Position numbers and translations under genes: made by a program. The notes under the pieces were generated by a model. It did no database searches. It saw only the letters and a list, made by a program, of their open reading frames with translations, and was not told the origin of the DNA. From Anaerolineaceae bacterium (GTDB taxonomy: Bacteria > Chloroflexota > Anaerolineae > Anaerolineales > Anaerolineaceae): a stretch of 39,352 nt of DNA. Position 1 is the stretch's first letter. Each line of letters begins with the position of its first letter. This document shows, one piece after another, positions 22,675 through 32,235 of this stretch. Location of the stretch: the NCBI GenBank assembly GCA_003563055.1, contig PWSY01000181.1:1-39352 (forward strand), read 5' to 3'.

Positions 22675-23634
22675 ATGTTGGAACACATTTTAATACCTTT
22701 GGATGGTTCAACTTTAGCAGAACGAGTTTTGCCACATGCTATTGCATTAGCAGAAGCTTGTCATTCAAGACTGTCATTATTACATGTGGTTTATCGAGAT
22801 GCCCATGATGACCAATTTGAAACTGTAAACCCCGTTGAATGGCAAATGCGAAAATCGGAGGCAGAAGCCTATCTCAAATCAGTTCAAAGCCGACTATCTG
22901 AAGTTAATCTGGATTGTAAAATTCATATTTTGGAAGGTAAGCCAGCACAACAGATTGTGACATTTGCCCATAACGAAGATGCAAATTTGATTGTCATGTC
23001 AAGTCATGGCAGTGGTGGGATTTCAGAGTGGAACATCAACAGTACGGTTCAAAAAGTGTTGTTAAGGGCCGTCATGCCTATCATGATTGTGCGGGCATAT
23101 CAGGAAGCTCATGAAGGGTTGCGTGGCTTGACTTATAAACGATTGCTAATGCCATTGGATGGGTCGAAACGGGCTGAAATAAGCTTACCTTTAGCAAAAT
23201 CCTTATGTGCGGTGCATAAGTCAACGATATTCCTCACCCATATTGTAGAAGAACCAAAAATACCAAGTCAAACCCCATTAAGGGACCAAGATAAGGCCCT
23301 TATTGAAAACCTAAATAATCTTAATATTGAAGAAGCTCAAAAGTATCTTAATGAAATAGAAGAGCAGCTTCCGAATAATGATGTAAAAATTATCATTGAA
23401 ACTTCTGAAAAACCAACCCTATCCTTACATAATATTATCGACCGTGAAAAAATTGATCTGGTTCTGTTGAGCGCGCATGGCTCCTCTGGGGATAACCGAT
23501 GGCCTTATGGAAAAATCGCACTGAACTTTATCGCTTTTGGCACAACACCGATAATTATTGTTCAAGATTTATGTAAAGAAGAAGTTCAAAAGACATTAGC
23601 TGAAAAATATGCGGAAGAATCGAAGGGACATTAA
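22675..23634 (+). CDS. tandem universal stress protein (two UspA domains)
   Basis: A 319-residue cytoplasmic protein with two Usp domains, residues about 1-142 and 155-305. Each begins with the strand (ILIPLDGS and LLMPLDGS). The ATP-binding loops are VMSSHGSGGISEWNINSTVQ and LLSAHGSSGDNRWPYGK. The glycine-rich G-2X-G-9X-G(S/T) motif is only partly kept in both, so ATP binding is possible but uncertain. A GGAG and GAGG precede ATG 22675. The next gene, the giant glucan synthase, starts 3 bases after the stop, so the two are co-transcribed and probably translationally coupled. The closest functional parallels are the double Usp proteins of dormancy regulons such as Rv2623. Confidence 0.93.
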   Translation: MLEHILIPLDGSTLAERVLPHAIALAEACHSRLSLLHVVYRDAHDDQFETVNPVEWQMRKSEAEAYLKSVQSRLSEVNLDCKIHILEGKPAQQIVTFAHNEDANLIVMSSHGSGGISEWNINSTVQKVLLRAVMPIMIVRAYQEAHEGLRGLTYKRLLMPLDGSKRAEISLPLAKSLCAVHKSTIFLTHIVEEPKIPSQTPLRDQDKALIENLNNLNIEEAQKYLNEIEEQLPNNDVKIIIETSEKPTLSLHNIIDREKIDLVLLSAHGSSGDNRWPYGKIALNFIAFGTTPIIIVQDLCKEEVQKTLAEKYAEESKGH

Positions 23635-23637
23635 TTT

Positions 23638-26600
23638 ATGCTGGATGTTGAAAATAACAATCAGCTTTCTGAAACGACGTTTAAAAATTATATTGGTAAT
23701 GTTCATGAGAGGACCAAGTCAACCAACCCACAATCAGATGATTATCAGATCATTAAGAATATTGACAGCCATCTTGCTAATCTGGAGTACGCATTTAAGC
23801 ACCTGACAGGTTTGGCAGAGAAAAGAAAAATCGCTTCCAGTGGTGTGGAGTGGTTCTTAGATAACTATTATGTCATCCTAAAAACCATTGAATTAATCCG
23901 TGATGATCTTCCCAAAGCCTATTTCTCAAGGTTGCCATCTATAAAACAAAAACCAGATATCCCCAGGATCTATCAAATTGCGAGAAGTGCAATTAGCTAT
24001 TATGAAATTGAGCTTATCCAAAATGACCTGGATGATTTCTTAAATGCGTACCAGGATGAGACACCTTTGCAGATGAGTGAATTGTGGGCTCTGCCGCTTA
24101 TGCTGCGGTTGGTTCTGATCGAAGTTTTATCCAATAAAATATTTGAGCTGGTTGATGATCATGATCAGGTCATTAAAACACCGTATATTGATTTTTCAGA
24201 TATTGATACCAATGAAGTTGTCGCCCGGATCCTTCGTACCATGCTTCTTTTTGACCGGCTTGATTGGAAAGGTTTTATTGAGAAACATTCAATCGTTGAT
24301 AGAATATTAGAAGAAGACCCGGTCAGTGTTTATCAAAAGATGGATTTTGAGTCCAGAGATCAATATCGAAAAATCATTGAAATGCTTGCAGAGCGATCCA
24401 GTTGTTCTGAAGCAGAAGTAGCTCATAGTAGCGTTGAGCTTGCATGTCAAGTAAAAAAGGATGTGGAAAGAGAAAAACATGTCGGTTTTTACCTGGTTGA
24501 TAGGGGCATAACAAAATTAAAATCTTCTATCAACTATCAGGAAAGTTTTCTTGGAAAACTTCGCAAGTTCTTTTTTGACCAAAATTCATTTTTTTATCTG
24601 GGGGGAATTGGGATCATAACGCTCTCAGTGGTTTTTGGGCTGATCATGATCAGCCAACTGTTTATCAGTAGTCATTGGCCATTGCTTTTATTAGGTTTTT
24701 TGATGCTCATACCGGCTTCCAGTGTCGCAGTTAACCTCGTTAACTCGATAATTACTGCTGTCCTGCCCCCTCACAGCCTGCCAAAAATGGATTTTCGTGA
24801 AGGTATTCCAAAGCAATTTCGAAGCGTGGTCACAATTCCTGCCTTATTGACAACAAATGAGGAAGTTTCTTTCTTGACAAATCAATTGGAATTGCACTAC
24901 CTGGCTAATAAACAGCAAAATATAGGTTTTGTTTTACTTACAGATTATAGTGACGCAGAACAAGAGACCATGCCAGAAGATGAAGGCTTGTTAAAATTGG
25001 CGATAGAAAAAATTGAAGACTTGAATGAGCGCTACAGTGGCGATCATGGTCGAAAGCCATTTTATTTGTTCCATCGACGCCGCCAGTGGAATGAAAATGA
25101 GGATACATGGATGGGATGGGAACGGAAGCGTGGAAAGTTAGCAGATTTTAATCGCTTCCTGTTGGAAGGTTTTCAAGATAGTTTTGACACAATCATCGGT
25201 GAAGTGGCGTTCCTATCTGATATTCGATTTGTAATCACCGTTGATGCCGATACAGTTCTACCCCGAGATAGTGCCATTGATCTCATCGCTACATTGGCTC
25301 ACCCATTAAATCAGGCTGAATTTCAAGAAGGTACTTCCAATGTCACCAGCGGTTACACAATTTTACAGCCCCGCACAGAGGTTAAACCAACCAGTGTCAA
25401 TAAATCGCTCTTCACCCGTGTGTTTGCCGGTGACATGGGTTTAGATTTGTATACCAGGGCTGTGTCAAATGTTTATCAAGATTTATTTCATGAAGGTATC
25501 TATGTTGGAAAGGGCATTTACGATTTGGAAGCATTCCAACGAAGCATTGAAGAAAAGGTTCCAGATAATGCACTGCTCAGCCACGACCTTTTTGAAGGTT
25601 TGCTAGGTCGTGCAGGACTGGTGTCGGATATCGTCTTTTTTGAAGATTATCCACCTGATTATTCCAGTCAGGTAAACCGTTTGCATCGATGGGTGCGAGG
25701 TGATTGGCAATTACTTCCCTGGCTCCTACCCAGGGTGCCCAATCGGAAGCAAGAATACGAGAAAAATCCATTTTCGATCATTGATCGCTGGAAAATATTG
25801 GATAATTTAAGACGTAGCCTTCTAGCGCCCACCATGTTAATCTCATTATTAGCTGGCTGGTTCATATTTCGAGATAAGGCCTGGATTTGGTCTCTCATTA
25901 TTTTGATTGTGTCCGCCTTCCCTTTATTCAATCATATCGTAACATCTCTTGTATCGAAATCTTTGATTGGCGCGATGACAAATCTCCTCATCAATATTCG
26001 AAGTGCTCTCTTAAGGTGGATTTTTTGGTTGGTATTTTTACCATTTGAAGCCCTGATCATGAGTGATGCAATTGTCACGTCGCTAATTCGAACATATATC
26101 AGCCATAAGCGTATGCTGCAATGGCAAACATCCGCCCATACCATCCGGATTTTTGGCAAGCAACGCAATATCACCATCATATGGAAAAGAATGTTTGGCG
26201 CCCCAATTATCAGTTTTGTCAGTGCAATACTGCTCTTCATTTATGATAAAACGATCCTCTGGCCAGGTTTACCACTATTACTTATTTGGCTTTTCTCACC
26301 CCAAATAGCCTATTGGATTAGCATGGAAGAGGATAAAGATAAAAAACAAATACTTGAGAAAGGTGACTTGTCGATACTGCGATCGCTTGCTCGGAGAACC
26401 TGGCTTTTCTTTGAGCATTTTGTCGGTCCTGAGGATCACTGGCTTCCCCCCGACCACTTCCAAGAAGATCCTAAAGGTGAGGTTGCCCATCGCCCCTCCC
26501 CCACCAATATCGGTTTGTTAATGCTTTCATCTGCCTGTGCTTATGATTTTGGCTACATAGGAGCCCTGGACTTTGTATACCGCACAAATTATATTTTTAA

Positions 26601-29600
26601 CACACTTGACGGCATGGAAAAGTATCGGGGTCACCTGTTTAATTGGTACGACACCCGTAATTTAGAAACCCTCAAGCCCCGTTATATCTCCACAGTAGAT
26701 AGTGGCAATTATGCTATGTGCCTGATTGGTTTGTACCAAACACTAAAAGAACTGCCTGAGCACATAATTTGCCCGCAAAATTTATTCCAGGGTTGTTTCG
26801 ATAGCTTTGAAGTCTTTTGTTCAGTTATCAATAGAATAAAAAGTAAGGAACTTATTCAATCGATACAAAAGCTTAACGATCATTGTGCTGAAATGGAGCT
26901 CGATATCAATTGCAGCCAACTGACAGATTCCAAGCAATTACGTCTATTATCAGCCTTTGAAACGACATTATCTGAGCCAATGAGTATTCTGATCAAAGAA
27001 ATTTTTGCGGATGATAAAATAATCGACCCACAAATCCTGCAGGATTTGCATTTATGGACGGATGCTTTTTTTCAACACCTTGAAAACATTCAGCAGCAAA
27101 TTAAGATACTCGCACCTTGGATGAACACATGGCGCAACCGACCGGGTTTTTTTGATCAAATCAGGGATCAAACCCTCAAAAAAATATTTTCTACCTGGTA
27201 TGAAGATCAGTCCTTACAAATGCCTTTATCAGGGCTTGCTGAACTTTGTGGGGAAAAGGTCAAACAAATCAATAACTATTTGGGCAAAACAGATCAGCAG
27301 GACCTTTCATCCCTGGATGACGAACAAAAAAAGCAACTGGAGAATTGGTTAAATGAATTTACGGAGAACCTGCAAGAATCGAAAAACAACGTAATCGATT
27401 TGCTTGATCGTTCGAATAACCTGCAAAAGAAAATTGATTTCTATCTTGAAAGAATGGAATTTAATTTTCTTTTTGATAAACAACGAGAGGTTTTTTATCT
27501 CGGCTATCAGGTGGAATCTGGCAAGTTGGATAAAAATCATTATGATTTGCTCGCTTCAGAAGCACGGACAGCCAGTTTATTTGCCATTTCACAAAATGAA
27601 GTTCCCAGGTCTCACTGGCTTCATATGGCCAGGCCGTTCACATCGATTAAGGGGATACCCACATTGGTGTCCTGGAATGGCAGCATGTTTGAATATCTCA
27701 TGCCGAACTTATACAATAAAGTCTATCCAGGGACGCTATTACACCAGACGAGTAAAGGCGCTGTTGCGGCACAAATGGATTATGGCAATCAAATTAATGT
27801 CCCCTGGGGTATTTCCGAATCCAGTTACTACCGGTTTGACCAGGCTGATAACTATCAATATAAGGGGTTTGGAATCCCAAGCCTCGGAAGAAAACGTGGT
27901 TTAGCAAATGATCTTGTCATAGCGCCTTACGCCTCTCTGATGGCCATTGACCTGAACCCAAAAGCTGTTCTGAAAAACATATCTGCATTAAACAGTGAAG
28001 GGGCCATGGGACATTTTGGTTTCTATGAATCCATTGATTACACCAAATCTCGGTTGCCGGTTGGGCAAGATAAAGCGGTCATAAAATCTTATATGGCCCA
28101 TCACCAGGGCATGCTGTTTATTTCTTTAGCGAACTTTCTTAATCAAAGGAAAATAGTTGACCGAGTGCATGGGGACCCTCGTATCCAGAGTACAGAACTA
28201 TTACTGCAAGAGCATATACCTGATACAAAAACCAAACAGATGACAAAAGAGGCTCAGGCTTCAGAACGTGGTATGGATATGGAAGGGATCACTGTATCAC
28301 CATGGCCAGTCGATACAGATCAGCCAGGAAGATCTGTTCATGTCCTTTCAAACGGCAGCATGCGGATGTTAATGACAGACTCCGGTAGTGGCTATTTAGA
28401 ATGGAGAGACATCGCCTTAACCCGCTGGCGAGAGGATAACACTTTTGATTCCTGGGGTATTTGGTTCTATGTCCAGGATCTCGATCAAGAAAAATCCTGG
28501 TCTATTGGGCGTCAACCCATCCGAAAAAACCCTGATGAATACCAGGTGATTTTTGCTCCTCACATGACTGAAATTCGTCGGGTTAATGAAGACCTGAAGA
28601 TGATCATGCAAACAACGATCATGCCTAATGACGATATTTGTTTACACAAAATCACCATCACAAATCAAACAGATCAAAAGCGTCACTTCCGGATCTTAAG
28701 TTATGGAGAAGTTGTCTTAGCGCCTCAAGACACAGATCAACAGCATCCAGCTTTTAACAAATTATTTATTGAAAGTGACTATGATCACGATCTGAAGATG
28801 CTCACCTATCGAAGGCGTAAACGTTCTTCAGATGAGGCACCATTGGGTATGGCCCACCTGGTGTATGATGACCTGCCAGGTGAGGTGGAATATGAAAGTG
28901 CTCGTGATAAATTTATAGGACGAGCCCATGATGTGTCAAATCCAATTACGATTGAAAAAAACCATCCATTGAGTAAAACTGCAGGCATAACATTGGACCC
29001 CATATTCTCATTGGGAAAGCATGCAACATTGGAACCGAACCAGGCGGCTACAATTACCTTTATGACACTAGGTGTTGAAAGTAAAAAAGAAGCAAGAACA
29101 CTAGCTGGGCAGCTTCGAAATGAGACAAGAATTGAAAATGCATTCACCTCAGCAAGAGCTCACAGTGAACAAATCCTGCGGGCGTTGGCTTTAGAAAGCG
29201 AAAAACTTTCTCTTTACCAGTTATTATTATCGCGGATTATTTACCCAATTTCAGGATTACGCGCTGAGCCCTCTTTGTTGGCAAAAAATGTGTTAGGTCA
29301 ATCGGGGCTTTGGCCGTTTGGGGTCTCTGGTGACTACCCCATCCTTTGTTTAATGATTGACAGTAAAGATAAAATCGAAGATGTTCAGGAAGTTTTGTTA
29401 GCCCACACCTACTGGCGAAAAATGGGGATGATGATCGATCTGGTAATTCTAAACACCAAGGATGAAGGATATACCCATGAATTAAATGATAAGATCCATC
29501 AAGCGATCAATGTCATGGACAGCCAGAGTTGGGTCAACAGGAGAGGTGGCATTTTTGTGATCACAGCCAGTCAACTTGATCAAAATAACTTGATACTCCT

Positions 29601-32181
29601 TAAGGCGGCCGCAAGTGTTTTGCTTGATTTTATAACCGGAGACTTAGACCAACAATTGAGAGAACCCGTTGTTTTTGATCCTGATCTGCCCTCTTTCATC
29701 CCCACCGGTGCAGAAAAAGAATTTTCGTCAGGAAAAGCGCTACAGCGGCCACAAGACCTGATAATGGACAATGAAATGGGTGGTTTATCACCTGATGGTA
29801 AAGAGTATCAGATTTTCTTGCAAGACTATCCGAAATCAACAAAAGGTGTTGGGCAAATCACACCGGTGCCTTGGTCGAATGTCATCGCGAATGAAAATTT
29901 TGGTTTCCTGATAACAGAATCAGGTGGTGGATATACCTGGGCAATAAACAGTGGAGAAAATCGTCTGACTCCCTGGACAAACGATCCGGTATCGGACCCG
30001 GTTGGCGAAAGTCTTTACCTGCGAGATGAGATCACTGGAAACATCTGGTCTCCTACGCCTCAACCAGCTGGTGCAGGAAGCGATTACCTTGTCAGACATG
30101 GGCAGGGATATTCTGTTTTCGAATCTTTCAATAATGGCTTTAAACAAGAAATGCGTGTATTCACAGATGAAGAAGCGCCGGTCAAGATCATAGAACTAAC
30201 CCTGATCAATCAAACCGATGAACACCGCCGTCTGACAGGGACTTATGTTGCTGAATGGGTATTATCCTCAAATCGCAGTAGGATGAGTCCATTTATTATC
30301 CCGCGTTACGATAATCAGAGTGGCTCATTGCTGGCACGTAATAGTTACAGTGCTGAATTTTCCAATCATGTTGCTTTTTTAACCTCAGACCTGCCAGTCC
30401 ATGGCATTACAACGGATCGCCGTGAATTTTTTGGGTCGCCCGGGAATCGTCAAGCCCCCGCTGGTTTGAAGCGAATTGGCCTTTCAGGACAGGTGAAGGC
30501 GGGTATGGACCCTTGTGCAGCCCTGCAAACGCATATTAACTTCAATGCCAACGAGAAGAAGACGGTAACCTTTATCTTAGGCCAGGGATCTGATGAAAGT
30601 GAAGCAAAACATCTGGCGGAAAAATTTAGCAAAAAGGAAAATTTCAAAACAAGCTGGGACAAGGCCAAAAAAGCTTGGGAGTCTCGCCTGTCTTCACTTC
30701 AAGTTACAACCCCCGAGCCTTCCCTGGACATGATGATTAACCGTTGGCTGCCTTATCAAACATTAAGCAGTAGAATATGGGGCCGTTCAGGTTTTTTCCA
30801 ATCAAGTGGCGCTTATGGGTACCGTGATCAGTTGCAGGATGTCGTATCAATACTGGCCATCAAACCAGAAGAGAGCAAAGCGCATATTTTGCGTGCAGCA
30901 AGGCACCAATTTGAGGAAGGTGATGTCTTACATTGGTGGCAGCCGCCTTCAGGCCGCGGGGTACGTACCCGGATTACAGATGACCTGTTATGGTTGGTGT
31001 ATGTGACCTATGAATATGTGACCAAAACAGGGGATGCCAGCATCCTTGAAGAAAAGGTGCCATTTTTGGTAGGTGACCCTCTTGAGGACGAAGAAGAACA
31101 ACGATACGAGCTTTACGGCACCAGTGAAGATGATTATTCCATTTTTGAGCATTGTCAAAGAGCACTTGAGTATGGCGATACAGAAGGCCCACGTGGGCTT
31201 CCCCGCATTGGCAGCGGTGATTGGAATGATGGTATGAACCGGGTTGGGATTGGTGGACAGGGAGAGAGTGTCTGGCTGGGTTGGTTTATTTATGAGAACC
31301 ATAAGCGCTTTGCCGAACTCTGTGACTTGATGAACAAACCCGACCTGGCTCAGAAACACAGAGATCGGGCAAAAGCGTTAAGCCAAACAATAAACACTGT
31401 CGCCTGGGAAGAGAATCAGTTTCTTCGGGGCTTTTATGATGATGGTACGCCATTGGGTTCAAAAAAGAACAAAGAATGTAAAATCGATTCGTTGCCACAA
31501 TCCTGGTCGGTTATGACCCAAGGCGCGCCTGAAGACCGACAAAAAAAGGCGATTCAGTCTGTGGAAAAACACCTTGTCGACCAAGAAGCACGCATCATTA
31601 AGTTGTTTACGCCACCTTTTGATGAAACCAAGCATGATCCCGGTTATATTAAAGGTTACCCACCAGGTGTTCGTGAAAATGGCGGCCAATATACCCATGC
31701 TGCAGTTTGGGCGGTATGGGCACAAACAGTGCTTGGGCAGGGTAATAAAGCATTCGACCAGTTCATGTTCCTAAATCCGCTTACACATAGCCAGGATATT
31801 GACGCTGCCAATCTATATTCGGTAGAGCCATATTGTGTGGCGGCAGATGTTTACAGTACTTCACCATTTACTGGCCGTGGTGGTTGGACCTGGTATACAG
31901 GGTCCTCTGGTTGGCTCTATCGTCTTGGTACAGAAGCAATGCTTGGTTTCCAAATGAAAGGTGACCATTTCGCGATTAACCCTTGTATTCCCAGTGAATG
32001 GGCAGGTTATCAGATGGTATTTCGAAAAGATGGTAGTACTTATCATATCAAGGTCAAGAATCCTGAAGGTGTGGAACACGGGGTTAAACAAATTTACCTT
32101 GATGGTGAGGAACTACAAGAAAATCGTATTCCACTAAATAATAATCCATCAGAACACGAAATCGTCGTTGTTATGGGATAA
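23638..32181 (+). CDS. cyclic beta-1,2-glucan synthase-like membrane enzyme (GT84 + GH94)
   Basis: A very large protein of 2847 residues with the full layout of NdvB/Cgs (about 2830 in Brucella). An N-terminal region is followed by membrane segments (about 318-380). The GT84 glycosyltransferase has VDADTV with the DxD at 536-538 and RLHRWVRGDW at 681-690, and a second membrane group lies at about 725-895. A middle glycoside-hydrolase-like domain (about 1320-1500, MAHHQGMLF) matches the cyclising region of Cgs. Two sugar-binding beta-sandwich regions (from about 1550 and 2075) and a C-terminal GH94 barrel (about 2360-2790) with GDWNDGMNRVG at 2527-2537 complete it. In Proteobacteria the chain is primed on the protein, elongated from UDP-glucose, trimmed by GH94 and released as a ring. 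GAAGGGA lies before the ATG. Product here is inferred. Confidence 0.92.
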   Translation: MLDVENNNQLSETTFKNYIGNVHERTKSTNPQSDDYQIIKNIDSHLANLEYAFKHLTGLAEKRKIASSGVEWFLDNYYVILKTIELIRDDLPKAYFSRLPSIKQKPDIPRIYQIARSAISYYEIELIQNDLDDFLNAYQDETPLQMSELWALPLMLRLVLIEVLSNKIFELVDDHDQVIKTPYIDFSDIDTNEVVARILRTMLLFDRLDWKGFIEKHSIVDRILEEDPVSVYQKMDFESRDQYRKIIEMLAERSSCSEAEVAHSSVELACQVKKDVEREKHVGFYLVDRGITKLKSSINYQESFLGKLRKFFFDQNSFFYLGGIGIITLSVVFGLIMISQLFISSHWPLLLLGFLMLIPASSVAVNLVNSIITAVLPPHSLPKMDFREGIPKQFRSVVTIPALLTTNEEVSFLTNQLELHYLANKQQNIGFVLLTDYSDAEQETMPEDEGLLKLAIEKIEDLNERYSGDHGRKPFYLFHRRRQWNENEDTWMGWERKRGKLADFNRFLLEGFQDSFDTIIGEVAFLSDIRFVITVDADTVLPRDSAIDLIATLAHPLNQAEFQEGTSNVTSGYTILQPRTEVKPTSVNKSLFTRVFAGDMGLDLYTRAVSNVYQDLFHEGIYVGKGIYDLEAFQRSIEEKVPDNALLSHDLFEGLLGRAGLVSDIVFFEDYPPDYSSQVNRLHRWVRGDWQLLPWLLPRVPNRKQEYEKNPFSIIDRWKILDNLRRSLLAPTMLISLLAGWFIFRDKAWIWSLIILIVSAFPLFNHIVTSLVSKSLIGAMTNLLINIRSALLRWIFWLVFLPFEALIMSDAIVTSLIRTYISHKRMLQWQTSAHTIRIFGKQRNITIIWKRMFGAPIISFVSAILLFIYDKTILWPGLPLLLIWLFSPQIAYWISMEEDKDKKQILEKGDLSILRSLARRTWLFFEHFVGPEDHWLPPDHFQEDPKGEVAHRPSPTNIGLLMLSSACAYDFGYIGALDFVYRTNYIFNTLDGMEKYRGHLFNWYDTRNLETLKPRYISTVDSGNYAMCLIGLYQTLKELPEHIICPQNLFQGCFDSFEVFCSVINRIKSKELIQSIQKLNDHCAEMELDINCSQLTDSKQLRLLSAFETTLSEPMSILIKEIFADDKIIDPQILQDLHLWTDAFFQHLENIQQQIKILAPWMNTWRNRPGFFDQIRDQTLKKIFSTWYEDQSLQMPLSGLAELCGEKVKQINNYLGKTDQQDLSSLDDEQKKQLENWLNEFTENLQESKNNVIDLLDRSNNLQKKIDFYLERMEFNFLFDKQREVFYLGYQVESGKLDKNHYDLLASEARTASLFAISQNEVPRSHWLHMARPFTSIKGIPTLVSWNGSMFEYLMPNLYNKVYPGTLLHQTSKGAVAAQMDYGNQINVPWGISESSYYRFDQADNYQYKGFGIPSLGRKRGLANDLVIAPYASLMAIDLNPKAVLKNISALNSEGAMGHFGFYESIDYTKSRLPVGQDKAVIKSYMAHHQGMLFISLANFLNQRKIVDRVHGDPRIQSTELLLQEHIPDTKTKQMTKEAQASERGMDMEGITVSPWPVDTDQPGRSVHVLSNGSMRMLMTDSGSGYLEWRDIALTRWREDNTFDSWGIWFYVQDLDQEKSWSIGRQPIRKNPDEYQVIFAPHMTEIRRVNEDLKMIMQTTIMPNDDICLHKITITNQTDQKRHFRILSYGEVVLAPQDTDQQHPAFNKLFIESDYDHDLKMLTYRRRKRSSDEAPLGMAHLVYDDLPGEVEYESARDKFIGRAHDVSNPITIEKNHPLSKTAGITLDPIFSLGKHATLEPNQAATITFMTLGVESKKEARTLAGQLRNETRIENAFTSARAHSEQILRALALESEKLSLYQLLLSRIIYPISGLRAEPSLLAKNVLGQSGLWPFGVSGDYPILCLMIDSKDKIEDVQEVLLAHTYWRKMGMMIDLVILNTKDEGYTHELNDKIHQAINVMDSQSWVNRRGGIFVITASQLDQNNLILLKAAASVLLDFITGDLDQQLREPVVFDPDLPSFIPTGAEKEFSSGKALQRPQDLIMDNEMGGLSPDGKEYQIFLQDYPKSTKGVGQITPVPWSNVIANENFGFLITESGGGYTWAINSGENRLTPWTNDPVSDPVGESLYLRDEITGNIWSPTPQPAGAGSDYLVRHGQGYSVFESFNNGFKQEMRVFTDEEAPVKIIELTLINQTDEHRRLTGTYVAEWVLSSNRSRMSPFIIPRYDNQSGSLLARNSYSAEFSNHVAFLTSDLPVHGITTDRREFFGSPGNRQAPAGLKRIGLSGQVKAGMDPCAALQTHINFNANEKKTVTFILGQGSDESEAKHLAEKFSKKENFKTSWDKAKKAWESRLSSLQVTTPEPSLDMMINRWLPYQTLSSRIWGRSGFFQSSGAYGYRDQLQDVVSILAIKPEESKAHILRAARHQFEEGDVLHWWQPPSGRGVRTRITDDLLWLVYVTYEYVTKTGDASILEEKVPFLVGDPLEDEEEQRYELYGTSEDDYSIFEHCQRALEYGDTEGPRGLPRIGSGDWNDGMNRVGIGGQGESVWLGWFIYENHKRFAELCDLMNKPDLAQKHRDRAKALSQTINTVAWEENQFLRGFYDDGTPLGSKKNKECKIDSLPQSWSVMTQGAPEDRQKKAIQSVEKHLVDQEARIIKLFTPPFDETKHDPGYIKGYPPGVRENGGQYTHAAVWAVWAQTVLGQGNKAFDQFMFLNPLTHSQDIDAANLYSVEPYCVAADVYSTSPFTGRGGWTWYTGSSGWLYRLGTEAMLGFQMKGDHFAINPCIPSEWAGYQMVFRKDGSTYHIKVKNPEGVEHGVKQIYLDGEELQENRIPLNNNPSEHEIVVVMG

Positions 32182-32235
32182 TCATTGAATTTCTTTTTGA
32201 GGATTCCAGAATCAAAAATCTGATAAGATTAGCCC

